A stretch of 64,000 nucleotides of DNA from Streptomyces sp. Q6 (lineage in GTDB: Bacteria > Actinomycetota > Actinomycetes > Streptomycetales > Streptomycetaceae). Of the stretch, positions 23,619-36,457 are shown piece after piece. The notes under the pieces are model-generated. The model was not told the origin of the DNA and made no database searches. It saw only the letters and a program-made list of their open reading frames with translations. Within the stretch, counting starts at the first letter, position 1. Every line of letters begins with the position of its first letter. Both the position numbers and the translations under genes were made by a program. The DNA is taken from NCBI RefSeq assembly GCF_036967205.1, contig NZ_CP146022.1, forward strand, positions 6,696,001-6,760,000, in the 5' to 3' direction.

Positions 23619-24356
23619 TCAGGCCGTGAGCGGGGTCAACAGGCCGATGAGCGAATCCAGTTCGGCCAGGTACTCCTTCACGCCCAGGGGCGTCTTCGCC
23701 ACGGCCGGCGCGTGCCGCGCCGCCTCCGCGCCGAGGAACACATCCGTGTGCCGCCGGCGCCCGGCCCCCGTCTCCAGGAACAGCGTCACCGTCGGATACG
23801 GGGCCGTGCTCCACGCCCGGTGCAGGGTCCGCGCCGACAGCGCGTAGCTGCTGCCCGCCGCGTACTCGGCGACCTGGACGAGCCGCAGCCGGGCCTCGCC
23901 CGCCGGTTCGAGCAGCCAGTCCGCGGTCCCGGGGGAGAGGGACTCCTGGTAGCGGGCCGCCGCCTCACCGGCCCCCTGCGGCGCGTCGTCCGCGTACAGC
24001 TCCATCCGCAGCGCCCCGTGCACGACGTGCGAGGCCAGCGGGGAGCGGTGGTTGTGGATGTCCTCGGGGCCGCGCGCCTCCGGATGCCACACGTGCGCGC
24101 GCAGCATGTGGTGCGGGCCGCCGTCGATGAGCAGCAGCTTGTCGAAGCCGAGGACGTGCCGGTACGAGAGCCGCGCGCGGTCCGCGGAGTCGGCGCCGCC
24201 CGCGACGAGGTCCTGCAAGAGCCCCAACAGCCGTTCAGGTGTGCCGAGACGGGCGACGACGTCGTGCGCGGCCCGCGCGAGAACGGCCTCGGGTGCCGTC
24301 ACGTCGAGGGCGTCGGCGAGCAGCCGCCGCGCCGAAGCCACCTGCCGACCGCCCAT
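23619..24356 (-). CDS. Cupin-like protein of unknown function
   Basis: A 245-residue protein. The middle resembles a cupin metal centre: EDIHNHRSPLASHVVHGALRMELY supplies closely spaced histidines and LSARTLHRAW a later one. The first 75 residues are helical. I do not recognise a characterised family. It is the second gene of a two-gene operon: its ATG is 27 bp behind the stop of the membrane-anchored toroid protein, so the two probably act together. Cysteine-dioxygenase-like or sugar-isomerase-like chemistry are both possible. Confidence 0.65.
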   Translation of the reverse strand: MGGRQVASARRLLADALDVTAPEAVLARAAHDVVARLGTPERLLGLLQDLVAGGADSADRARLSYRHVLGFDKLLLIDGGPHHMLRAHVWHPEARGPEDIHNHRSPLASHVVHGALRMELYADDAPQGAGEAAARYQESLSPGTADWLLEPAGEARLRLVQVAEYAAGSSYALSARTLHRAWSTAPYPTVTLFLETGAGRRRHTDVFLGAEAARHAPAVAKTPLGVKEYLAELDSLIGLLTPLTA

Positions 24357-24383
24357 GTGCGGGTCCTCCCGGGACTTGTCGAG

Positions 24384-25760
24384 TCATGGTTCATACATCC
24401 ATAGGGCATGGGCCCGCAGCGCCGAAAGACCTTGATAGGTCATCCATATCGGCCGCCGCAGCTCGCCCGTGTCGTCCCTGACCCAGGTCCAGATCCCGTC
24501 CGTCTGCCCCCGCCACACCGCGGCGGCCGCGCCCGAGAGCTGATCGCGCCGCGGTCGTTCGGCGCCGCTTGCGCGCGCGACCTCCCGCGCACCCGGCGTG
24601 AGCAGCGCCCTGATCAGCCAACTCGCGGTGAAGTGGCGGACGTTCAGCACCTCGACGCGGTCCGGGTCGTCGGCGCGCGGGCGGCGCACCTCCTCGCGCA
24701 GGTTCTCCAGGTCGAGGCAGCCGTCGTGGGCCGTGTCCGGGCAGGCGAGCAGCCAGCGGACCCCGCCCTCGCGCGCCGCGCGCGCCGCGTCGCTCTCCTC
24801 GCCGAGCACCCGGGCCGCGCGGTCGAGCGCCACCACGGCCTGCGCCGTGTGCAGCGCGGACGGCGGGCCCTGCGGGGCGGCGAGACGGTAGCCCCAGCGG
24901 GGGTGGTCGGCGCGCTGCGGGTCGGTCACGGCACCGGCCACCAGGATGTCGCGCAGGGTGCGCAGCCGGTCCCGCTCGTCCGGCGCCGCGCGCAGCATGC
25001 CGCGCAGCACCGTGGTCACGACGTGCGTCAACTCGTAGCCCTGCCGGTCGAGTTCACGGGTGAAGCCGGCCGCGCAGCGGTCCGCCTCGGCCGCGACCCG
25101 GTCCGGGTCGGCGCCCGCGCGGGCCAGCGCGCCGAGCACCAGGGACGTCACCTCGGGCCGCGCCTGCGTGCCCTGCGAACGGGCCGACCAGCCGCCGTCG
25201 GGCAGCCGCAGCGCCCACAGCGTCCGCACCAGCTCGCCGGTGCTGAGCCGGCCGTCGGACGCGCCCAGGTCGAGCGCGAGGTGCAGCCCGTACGCCGTGC
25301 CCGTCGCCGTCGGCCTGACCCGCCCCGGCTCGCCCAGCGAGTGCGTCCAGCCGGTGAGCCGGGCCCCGGTCACCGGATCGACCGCCGTGCACAGCTCCTC
25401 GGTGAGGGTCGTGTACGTCGCCGAGATCAGCGCGGTGAGCCGGCCGGGATCCGTCGCCGGCGGGCTCGACTGCCGTGCCCGCGCCGCCTGTTCGGCCTGG
25501 CGGGAGCGGACCAGGGCGGCCGCGAGCCACACCGCGACCCCCGTGCCGAGCCCGCCCGCCGCGGCGATCGCGTACCGCGCCGAGTCCCCGGCCAGGCCGC
25601 CCGGCAGCAGCCCGTACAGCGCCTGGAACACGGTGTACGCGGCGGCCACCGCGCCGAATCCGCCGAGCCAGCCCACCAGGCGCTGCGGCGGCGACACGCG
25701 GCGCGCCCGCACCGGCACCCCGGCGCGCGGCGGCCGCCGGTTCAGCTGCTGCTGCGACAC
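24384..25760 (-). CDS. Membrane-anchored alpha/alpha-toroid protein (prenyltransferase/terpene-cyclase-like repeats)
   Basis: A 458-residue protein. The frame is open from 25796, but GTG 25760 is preferred because GGGAGGGAG lies 6 bp ahead of it. After a basic N-terminus come two transmembrane segments (LVGWLGGFGAVAAAYTVFQALY and YAIAAAGGLGTGVAVWLAAALV). The rest is helical with repeats of the terpene-cyclase type, for example TLWALRLPDGGWSA, ARPEVTSLVLGALARAG and GVRWLLACPDTAHDGCLDL. The DxDD and other catalytic acids of real cyclases are not seen, so it may bind rather than convert a ligand. It is the first gene of an operon with the cupin-like protein. Confidence 0.65.
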   Translation of the reverse strand: MSQQQLNRRPPRAGVPVRARRVSPPQRLVGWLGGFGAVAAAYTVFQALYGLLPGGLAGDSARYAIAAAGGLGTGVAVWLAAALVRSRQAEQAARARQSSPPATDPGRLTALISATYTTLTEELCTAVDPVTGARLTGWTHSLGEPGRVRPTATGTAYGLHLALDLGASDGRLSTGELVRTLWALRLPDGGWSARSQGTQARPEVTSLVLGALARAGADPDRVAAEADRCAAGFTRELDRQGYELTHVVTTVLRGMLRAAPDERDRLRTLRDILVAGAVTDPQRADHPRWGYRLAAPQGPPSALHTAQAVVALDRAARVLGEESDAARAAREGGVRWLLACPDTAHDGCLDLENLREEVRRPRADDPDRVEVLNVRHFTASWLIRALLTPGAREVARASGAERPRRDQLSGAAAAVWRGQTDGIWTWVRDDTGELRRPIWMTYQGLSALRAHALWMYEP

Positions 25761-25907
25761 GGTGGGCTCCCTCCCCCAGGGCTCCACGTGAGTCACGGAG
25801 AACTCAAGTCCCCCAGTCTACGGCCGGTTGAGGGAGGTCGCAGGAGGTCGCGGGAGGTCAGGGCCGCCGCCCGCCGGTGCGTGCCGGCGCGGCGACCGGC
25901 GGGGTCC

Positions 25908-26870
25908 TCAAGGCCGTACGGTCAGCACCAGCTTGCCCGTGACGCGGCCCGTCTCGCCCTCCGCGTGCGCCTTCGCCGCCTCGGCGAGCGGGTACGTGCC
26001 GGAGACGTGCGCGCGCAGCTTGCCGGACGCGACGAGATCGGCGACCGCCCGCATGCCCGCCTGGTCGTGCTCGACCAGCATGGCCGTGGCCCGCACACCC
26101 AGCTCGGCGGCGCGGCCCGGCACGTCCTCCATGCCGTTCGGCAGGATCGACACCAGGATGCCGCCGGGGCTCAGCACTTCGAGGGAGCGCAGCCGCTCCT
26201 CGCCGCCCAGCGGGTCGAGGACCACGTCGATGTCGCGGGCCTCCTTGACGACGTCGGCGGTGCGGTAGTCGATGACCTCGTCGGCGCCGAGGCTCCGTAC
26301 GAAGTCGTGCTTGGCGGCGGAGGCCGTGCCGATGACGTATGCGCCGCGCGCCTTCGCGATCTGCACCGCGACATGGCCGACACCGCCGGCCGCCGCGTGG
26401 ATCAGCACGCGCTGGCCCGGCCGCACCTGGGCGTTGTCGACGAGGGCCTGCCAGGCGGTCAGGGACACCAGCGGCAGCGCGGCGGCCTCCACGTGGGTCA
26501 GCTCCGCGGGCTTGGGTACGAAGGCGCGGGTGGGCCCGGTCACGTACTCGGCGTGCGAACCGGAGCCGTACGGGTACGGGAGCATGCCGATGACCTCGTC
26601 GCCGGGGCGGTGGAGGGAGACGCCGACGCCCACCGCCTCGACGACGCCCGACACGTCCCAGCCGAGCGTGAACGGCGGCTCGCCCAGGAAGGCGCCGAAG
26701 CGCCGGTGCTTCCAGTCCGTCGGGTTCACGCCCGCCGCGTGCACGGCGACGAGGATCTGCCCGACGCCGGGCCGCGGGCGCTCGACCTCGACCTCCTTGA
26801 GCACGTCGGGGTCGCCGAGGGTGTCCTGGCTGATGGCCTTCATGAGCGGGGGTGTCGTGTTCTGGGTCAT
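25908..26870 (-). CDS. NADP-dependent quinone-oxidoreductase-like MDR protein
   Basis: A 320-residue zinc-free medium-chain dehydrogenase. The N-terminal GroES-like fold shows PGVGQILVAVHAAGVNPTDWKHR and LGWDVSGVVEAVGVGV; the cofactor motif is VLIHAAAGGVGHVAVQIAKARGA, followed by GADEVIDYR. Structural zinc cysteines are absent. It likely reduces quinones or enones with NADPH. MTQNTTPP at 26870 is taken as the start, but M10 (26843) also fits the family; neither has a good ribosome site. It is divergent from an FtrA-like regulator and two palindromes lie between them. Confidence 0.9.
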   Translation of the reverse strand: MTQNTTPPLMKAISQDTLGDPDVLKEVEVERPRPGVGQILVAVHAAGVNPTDWKHRRFGAFLGEPPFTLGWDVSGVVEAVGVGVSLHRPGDEVIGMLPYPYGSGSHAEYVTGPTRAFVPKPAELTHVEAAALPLVSLTAWQALVDNAQVRPGQRVLIHAAAGGVGHVAVQIAKARGAYVIGTASAAKHDFVRSLGADEVIDYRTADVVKEARDIDVVLDPLGGEERLRSLEVLSPGGILVSILPNGMEDVPGRAAELGVRATAMLVEHDQAGMRAVADLVASGKLRAHVSGTYPLAEAAKAHAEGETGRVTGKLVLTVRP

Positions 26871-26905
26871 GGATCAAGCCTGCGCCACGGTTCTCGGCCG
26901 GGCAA

Positions 26906-26936
26906 TGGCAAGATTGCCAGTCAACGATAGAATCGT
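26906..26936. promoter_or_regulatory. Two adjacent operators in the MDR/FtrA-like intergenic gap
   Basis: TGGCAA-GA-TTGCCA (26906-26919) and ACGAT-AGA-ATCGT (26924-26936) are both perfect inverted repeats. The second overlaps a TAGAAT -10 box (26928-26933) that ends 6 bp before the regulator ATG, indicating a leaderless, autoregulated transcript. Confidence 0.6.
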
Positions 26937-26939
26937 GCC

Positions 26940-27923
26940 ATGCAGCCGATGGAATTCCGCTCCGGGCCACCCCACCGCGTGGTCGTCCTCGCGCTCGACG
27001 GCGTGTACCCGTTCGAGCTGGGCATCCCGAACCGGGTCTTCGCCGAGGTCGAGGGGGCGTACGAGGTGGTGACGTGCGCGGCGACCGACGACCGCACGGT
27101 GGCGACCAGCGCCGACTTCACGATCACCGTCGGGCACGGCCCCGAGGCGCTGGAGACCGCGGACACCGTGGTCCTGCCGCCGTACGACATGACCAGGATC
27201 GCGGCGGAGCCGCCGGAGCCGGTGCGCGCCGCCCTCGCCCGGATCCGCCCCGGCACCCGGATCGTCTCCATCTGCACCGGCGCGTTCACGCTCGCCGCGG
27301 CCGGGCTGCTCGACGGCCGTCCGGCGACGACGCACTGGGCGCTCGCGGGGCTGTTCCGCCGGATGTTCCCCCAGGTGGCGCTCGACCCCGAGGTGCTGTT
27401 CATCGACGACGGTGACGTGCTGACCTCGGCGGGCGCCGCCTCCGGGGTCGACGTGTGCCTGCACCTGGTCCGCTCCGACCACGGCAGCGCGGTCGCCAAC
27501 CGGGTCGCCCGGCTCTGTGTCGTCCCGCCCTGGCGGGAGGGCGGCCAGGCCCAGTACATCGAGCAGCCCGTTCCCGACGAGGGCGCCAGCGGCACCGCCG
27601 ACACCCGTGCCTGGGCTCTGGAGCGGCTCGAACGACCTCTGGCACTGCGGGAGTTGGCCGCGCACGCGGGGATGAGCCCGCGCACGTTCGCCCGCCGCTT
27701 CCAGGAGGAGACGGGCACGAGCCCCGGCCGCTGGCTCATCCAGCAGCGGGTGCACCGGGCCCGCCATCTCCTGGAGTCGAGCGATCTGCCCGTCGACCGG
27801 ATCGCGGCGGAGGTCGGCTTCGCCACGGGGGCGTCACTGCGCCAGCATCTGCACGCGGCGATCGGGGTGTCCCCGCAGGCCTACCGCCGCACGTTCCGGG
27901 CCGCGCCCGCGCCGGTGGGCTGA
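26940..27923 (+). CDS. GlxA/FtrA-like transcriptional regulator (DJ-1/PfpI plus AraC HTH)
   Basis: A 327-residue regulator. Residues 10-190 are a DJ-1/PfpI-like domain (VVVLALDGVYPFELGIPNRVF, SICTGAFTLAAAGLLDGRPATTHW, SAGAASGVDVCLHLV). Residues 225-320 hold the AraC helix-turn-helix pair (LALRELAAHAGMSPRTFARRF and DRIAAEVGFATGASLRQHLH). The cysteine in SICTG corresponds to the nucleophile elbow of the DJ-1 fold; regulators of this group usually have no enzymatic activity. It probably controls the divergent MDR gene and itself. Confidence 0.92.
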   Translation: MQPMEFRSGPPHRVVVLALDGVYPFELGIPNRVFAEVEGAYEVVTCAATDDRTVATSADFTITVGHGPEALETADTVVLPPYDMTRIAAEPPEPVRAALARIRPGTRIVSICTGAFTLAAAGLLDGRPATTHWALAGLFRRMFPQVALDPEVLFIDDGDVLTSAGAASGVDVCLHLVRSDHGSAVANRVARLCVVPPWREGGQAQYIEQPVPDEGASGTADTRAWALERLERPLALRELAAHAGMSPRTFARRFQEETGTSPGRWLIQQRVHRARHLLESSDLPVDRIAAEVGFATGASLRQHLHAAIGVSPQAYRRTFRAAPAPVG

Positions 27924-27945
27924 GCGCGCCGCGACCGCCCCACCG

Positions 27946-30003
27946 CTACCGCGTACGGTCCGGCCACTCGAAGCGGTCGAGGTCCCGCAGCCACGCCCGC
28001 GCGTTGCCGTCCGACGGGGCGCGCCAGTCGCCGCGCGGGGACAGTGAACCGCCCGCCGACACCTTCGGCCCGTTCGGCATCGCGGACCGCTTGAACTGGG
28101 CGAACGCGAAGAAGCGGCGGCAGAAGTACTCCAGCCAGTGGTGGATCTCCGCGAGGTCGTACGCCGTGCGGTCGGACGCGGGGAAGCCGGGCGGCCAGGC
28201 GCCCGCCTCCGTGTCCCGCCAGGCGTGCCACGCCAGGAACGCGATCTTGGAGGGCCGGAAGCCGTACCGCAGCACGTGGAACAGGGTGAAGTCGTGCAGC
28301 GCGTACGGGCCGATCTTGTCCTCGGTCGACTGCATCTCCTCGCCCGGCACCAGTTCGGGGCTGATCTCCGTGTCGAGGATCGCGGTCAGCGTCTTGCCGG
28401 CCTCGTCGCCGAACTCGCCGGTGCTGACGACCCACCGGATCAGGTGCTGGATCAGCGTCTTCGGCACACCCGAGTTCACGTTGTAGTGACTCATCTGGTC
28501 GCCGACACCGTACGTGCACCAGCCGAGCGCCAGCTCCGACAGGTCACCGGTGCCCAGCACGATGCCGCCGTGCTGGTTGGCGAGCCGGAACAGGTAGTCG
28601 GTGCGCAGCCCGGCCTGCACGTTCTCGAAGGTCACGTCGTAGAGGGGCTCGCCGTTCGAGAACGGGTGGCCCATCTCCTTGAGCATCAGCGTGGCCGTCG
28701 CCGTGATGTCCAGCTCGGCCGCCGTGACACCGAGGGACTCCATCAGCTTGTGGGCGTTGCTCTTGGTGTGGTCGCTCGTCGCGAACCCCGGCATCGTGTA
28801 CGCCAGGATGTCGCTGCGCGGACGGCCCGCGCGGTCCATCGCGCGGGCGGCGACGATCAGCGCGTGCGTCGAGTCGAGGCCGCCCGAGACACCGATGACG
28901 ACCTTCGGGCCGCCGATCGCGCCGAGCCGCTGCTGCAACCCCGCGACCTGGATGTTGTACGCCTCGTAGCAGTCCTGCGCGAGCCGCTCCGCGTCCGCGG
29001 GCACGAACGGGAAGCGCTCGACGCGGCGGCGCAGGCCGAAGTCGGCGGTCGGCGCCCCGAGGTGGAAGCCGATCCGCCGGAAGGAGCCCGTACGGGCGGC
29101 GTGCGTGCGGCGGTTGTCGTCGAACGTGCCCATCCGCTGCCGCTCCTGCTGGAGCAGATCGAGGTCGACGTCGGCGACCGCGTACTGGTCGCCCTGCGCG
29201 AACCGCTCGGTCTCGGCGAGCAGCGACCCGTTCTCGTAGATCAGCGTCTGGCCGTCCCACGACAGGTCCGTGGTCGACTCCCCGAGCCCGGCCGCCGAGT
29301 ACACGTACGCGGCCAGGCAGCGGGCGGACGCCGAACGGCACAGCAGCTTGCGGTCCTCGGCGCGGCCGACGGTGATCGGACTGCCGGACAGGTTCGCGAG
29401 CACCGTCGCCCCGGCGAGGGCGGCCTCGGCGCTCGGCGGCACCGGCACCCACATGTCCTCGCAGATCTCGGCGTGCAGCACGAGGTTCGGCACGTCCTCG
29501 GCGGCGAACAGCAGATCCGTGCCGAACGGGACGTCCGTGCCGCCGATCCGCAGGGTGCCGCCGCGCTCGTCGTCGCCCGAGGCGATCTGGCGCTTCTCGT
29601 AGAACTCGCGGTACGTCGGCAGGTACGACTTGGGGGCGACGCCGAGGATCCGCCCGCGGTGGACGACGACGGCGCAGTTGTAGATCCGGTTGCGGTGCCG
29701 CAGCGGGGCGCCCACGAGCAGCACGGGAAGCAGCTCGGCGGAGCCGTCCACGACGGTGCGCAGCGCCCGCTCGACGTCGTCGAGCACCGCGTCCTGCAAC
29801 AGGAGGTCCTCGATCGAGTACCCCGTCAGACAGAGCTCGGGAAAGACGGCCACCGCGACCCCGTCCCGCGCGCACTGGCGGGCCTGACGCAGGACCGCCT
29901 CCGCGTTCGCGGGCGGATCGGCGATGGCGGCGTGGCCGGTGCAGGCGGCGACCCGCGCGAAACCGTGGCTGTAGATCGACCGGAAGTTCACGCGGCCCAT
30001 CAT
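27946..30003 (-). CDS. nadE: Glutamine-dependent NAD(+) synthase
   Basis: A 685-residue two-domain enzyme that makes NAD from nicotinate adenine dinucleotide, ATP and glutamine. The N-terminal nitrilase-type glutaminase has Glu56 (FPELCLTG), Lys125 (VAPKSYLPT) and Cys181 (HAEICEDMW). The C-terminal synthetase has the ATP loop [14 protein letters not shown] and [12 protein letters not shown]. Length matches the mycobacterial enzyme (about 680 aa). Start is the ATG at 30003 or the adjacent one at 30000; GGGTTGAG lies ahead. The frame is open further upstream but that part does not resemble the family. Confidence 0.95.
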   Translation of the reverse strand: MMGRVNFRSIYSHGFARVAACTGHAAIADPPANAEAVLRQARQCARDGVAVAVFPELCLTGYSIEDLLLQDAVLDDVERALRTVVDGSAELLPVLLVGAPLRHRNRIYNCAVVVHRGRILGVAPKSYLPTYREFYEKRQIASGDDERGGTLRIGGTDVPFGTDLLFAAEDVPNLVLHAEICEDMWVPVPPSAEAALAGATVLANLSGSPITVGRAEDRKLLCRSASARCLAAYVYSAAGLGESTTDLSWDGQTLIYENGSLLAETERFAQGDQYAVADVDLDLLQQERQRMGTFDDNRRTHAARTGSFRRIGFHLGAPTADFGLRRRVERFPFVPADAERLAQDCYEAYNIQVAGLQQRLGAIGGPKVVIGVSGGLDSTHALIVAARAMDRAGRPRSDILAYTMPGFATSDHTKSNAHKLMESLGVTAAELDITATATLMLKEMGHPFSNGEPLYDVTFENVQAGLRTDYLFRLANQHGGIVLGTGDLSELALGWCTYGVGDQMSHYNVNSGVPKTLIQHLIRWVVSTGEFGDEAGKTLTAILDTEISPELVPGEEMQSTEDKIGPYALHDFTLFHVLRYGFRPSKIAFLAWHAWRDTEAGAWPPGFPASDRTAYDLAEIHHWLEYFCRRFFAFAQFKRSAMPNGPKVSAGGSLSPRGDWRAPSDGNARAWLRDLDRFEWPDRTR

Positions 30004-30089
30004 CTCAACCCGCTCGAACGGTCGCGCGCCCACCCCGTCCGAACCGCCGCTTCGCGGGCGTCGGCCGTACGGGTGGCCGGGCGCGCCGC

Positions 30090-30449
30090 TCAGCCCCTGA
30101 CCACCAGGCAGAACGGATGCCCGGCCGGATCGGTCAGCACCCGGAACCGCTCCTTGTCGGGCTGCGACGCGGGCGCCCCCGCCCCCAGCCGCAGCAGCTC
30201 CGCCTCGGCGGCGTCCAGATCCGCCACCGCGAAGTCCAGATGCACCTGCTGCGGCACGTCCTGCCCCGGCCACCGCGGGGCCCGGTACCCGTCGACCCGC
30301 TGGAACCCGAGGAACAACCCGTCCCCGCGCGTGAGCCCGGCGAACTCGCCGTCCGAGTCCGGATGCGGTACGAGACCGGTGGCCCGTTCGTAGAACGCGG
30401 CGAGGGCGAGCGGGTCGGCGCAGTCGAGAGTGATCGCGGCGAGGCGCAT
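30090..30449 (-). CDS. VOC family protein
   Basis: A 119-residue glyoxalase-fold protein starting at ATG 30449 ([26 protein letters not shown]). The second half has [23 protein letters not shown] and [13 protein letters not shown]. The histidine of QVHLD and a C-terminal acid position would serve as metal ligands, though the terminal glutamate is not obvious. It resembles small actinobacterial VOC proteins of unknown substrate. It lies between nadE and a strong terminator, so it has its own promoter or is read with nadE. Confidence 0.85.
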   Translation of the reverse strand: MRLAAITLDCADPLALAAFYERATGLVPHPDSDGEFAGLTRGDGLFLGFQRVDGYRAPRWPGQDVPQQVHLDFAVADLDAAEAELLRLGAGAPASQPDKERFRVLTDPAGHPFCLVVRG

Positions 30450-30530
30450 CCGCAGGGGCACGGCGGTCTCCAAGGGGTGGCGGGCGCGGAAAGCGCCACG
30501 GTAGAGCGACCGCCCGCGCCAGGGCCACCG

Positions 30531-30582
30531 GGTATGCGCCGGTCGCCGTACCCGAGCCCGGGTACGGCGACCGGCGCATACC
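30531..30582 (-). terminator. 24-bp perfect-stem hairpin terminator of the GH2 gene
   Basis: Arms 30531-30554 and 30559-30582 are perfectly complementary with a 4-nt loop, and begin 1 bp past the GH2 stop. No U-tract follows. It is the strongest hairpin in the window. Confidence 0.85.
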
Positions 30583-30583
30583 G

Positions 30584-33511
<2,928 letters not shown>

Positions 33512-34711
33512 TCAGGGGGTGCGGCGCATGGTGGGCGTCGGGGCCAGGGCGCGTTCGAGCGCGAACGTCGCCGCGCCCAGGCACACCGGGTCCGTGGGGA
33601 TGGGGGAGAGCACGATCTCGGCGCGGGCCAGTGAGTGGCGCAGCGCGTGCCGGGCGACCGCGGTACGCACCTCGCCGAGGAGCAGCTCACCGAGATACGT
33701 GGTGACCCAGCTGCTCAGCACGATGACCTCGGGGTTGAGCAGATTCACCAGATCGGCGATGCCCGCCCCGAGATAGCGCGCGGTGTCCCGCACCGCCTGC
33801 ACGGCGACCGGCTCTCCCGCGGCGGCGGCCGCGGCGAGGGCGCGCACGGTGGCCGTCTGGTCGTCGGGATGCAGCAGCGGTGAACTCGGGCTCAGCTCGC
33901 GGAGGTTGAGCATGATGCCGGGCGCCCCGACGTACGTCTCCACGCAGCCGCGGTTGCCGCAGTGGCAGAGCCGGCCGTCCAGGACGAGCGTGGTGTGGCC
34001 CCACTCGCCCGCGCTGTTGCCGATGCCCCGGTACAGGCCGCCGCCGAGCGCGAGGCCCGCGCCGACGCCCGTGCCGAGGTTCACCACGACGGCGTCCTCG
34101 CGGCCGCGGGCCGCCCCGGACCACAGCTCGGCGACGGTGCCGGCGTGCAGCGGATTGTCCAGGTGCAGCGGCGGATCGACGCGCTCGGCGAGCAGCGCGC
34201 GCAGCGGGACGTCGTGCCAGTCCCAGTTCGGCGCGTAGACGGAGACGCCGCCCTCCCGGTCCACCTGACCGGGCAGCGCGACGCCGACCCCCAGGACGCG
34301 CCCCGCGTGCCCCGCGAGCACCTCGTCGACGGCGTCCGCGATCAGGGCGACGACCTGCTCCGGCCGGTTCTCGCCGGGGCGCACCTCGCGGTCCGCGCGG
34401 GCCACGACCTTCAGCGACAGGTCGAACAGCTCGGCGTGCACATACGTCTCGGCCACGTCCACGCCGACCAGCGCCCCGCGCCCGGCGGCCACGGCGAGCA
34501 GACCGCGCGGCCGCCCGCCCTCGGAGTCCTCGAAGCCGACATCGGTGAGCAGTCCCAGGTCGAGGAGCTCCGTGACGAGCGTGGCGACCGTCGCCTGGCT
34601 CAGCCCCGTCAGCTGCGCCAACTCCCGCCGTGACAGCGGGGAATCGGCGATGATGTGCCGCAGGACCTCGTACCGGTTCGCGGTGCGGATGTCCCGGGAG
34701 GTGCGCCTCAC
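33512..34711 (-). CDS. ROK family transcriptional regulator
   Basis: A 399-residue repressor-type ROK protein. Start is GTG 34711 behind GGGGAGGCGG. The N-terminal winged helix reads TANRYEVLRHIIADSPLSRRELAQLTGLSQATVATLVTELLDLGLL. The ROK part has LVGVDVAETYVHAELFD, NLGTGVGAGLALGGGLYRG, GEWGHTTL, and the zinc motif CHCGNRGCVETY. No glucokinase activity is expected for HTH-bearing members, which sense sugars or sugar phosphates. Location ahead of GH2 makes it the probable regulator of beta-galactosidase. Repeats of CGAAAGTCC upstream may be its operator. Confidence 0.92.
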   Translation of the reverse strand: MRRTSRDIRTANRYEVLRHIIADSPLSRRELAQLTGLSQATVATLVTELLDLGLLTDVGFEDSEGGRPRGLLAVAAGRGALVGVDVAETYVHAELFDLSLKVVARADREVRPGENRPEQVVALIADAVDEVLAGHAGRVLGVGVALPGQVDREGGVSVYAPNWDWHDVPLRALLAERVDPPLHLDNPLHAGTVAELWSGAARGREDAVVVNLGTGVGAGLALGGGLYRGIGNSAGEWGHTTLVLDGRLCHCGNRGCVETYVGAPGIMLNLRELSPSSPLLHPDDQTATVRALAAAAAAGEPVAVQAVRDTARYLGAGIADLVNLLNPEVIVLSSWVTTYLGELLLGEVRTAVARHALRHSLARAEIVLSPIPTDPVCLGAATFALERALAPTPTMRRTP

Positions 34712-34845
34712 GCCGCCGCCTCCCCGGAGCCGGTGGCCCGCTTGAGCCACACCGTCGCCGGGCGGGTGAACAGACGCGGCGCGGGCGGCGCGGCGACGGC
34801 CCCGGTCAGGGCGGCTTCGGGCATGGCGGGACCCCGGGATTCCAT
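34708..34845 (-). CDS. Possible small protein (45 aa) coupled to the ROK gene
   Basis: ATG 34845 opens a 45-codon frame (including AAPPAPRLFTRPATVWLKRA) whose TGA overlaps the GTG of the ROK gene as GTGA. The overlap resembles translational coupling. There is no ribosome site in front and I know no homologue, so it may be chance or an untranslated leader. Confidence 0.25.
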   Translation of the reverse strand: MESRGPAMPEAALTGAVAAPPAPRLFTRPATVWLKRATGSGEAAA

Positions 34846-34955
34846 GAGGGAGAGGTGGGTCGCGGGACGGCCGCCTTCCAGGGCTCGAACCGTCCCGCCC
34901 GACTCACGCTAGGACGCCCGCCGGGACTTCACCAAGGGGTTGGACGAAGCCCTGA

Positions 34956-35017
34956 CGTAAGTCCAAGAGGTTTCGCGAAAGTCCTGCACACCCCTCCAAC
35001 TCCGACGACGAAAGTCC
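34956..35017 (-). promoter_or_regulatory. Three CG(A/T)AAGTCC repeats upstream of the ROK gene
   Basis: Direct copies occur at 34956-34964 (CGTAAGTCC), 34976-34984 and 35009-35017 (both CGAAAGTCC). The middle one abuts a TTTCGCGAAA palindrome (34971-34980). They lie in the 323-bp gap between the alditol oxidase and the ROK gene, which otherwise holds nothing I can identify. Arrangement fits an operator for autoregulation. Confidence 0.45.
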
Positions 35018-35034
35018 AGTCCCCGGAGGCGGAT

Positions 35035-36348
<1,314 letters not shown>

Positions 36349-36457
36349 TTACCCCCAGGTAGCACACAGCTCGGCACCGCCCACGCTCAGGAGGATTCGA
36401 TGAGAGGGGCCCGGGTGGCGGCGGCGCCCAGCGGCAGGGCTGAGCGCGCCCCGGGCC

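Noticed and set aside
27946-30579. nadE read as an 877-residue protein
   Set aside because: The 190 extra N-terminal residues are a shadow of the VOC gene and intergenic DNA; the family begins at the [10 protein letters not shown] segment.
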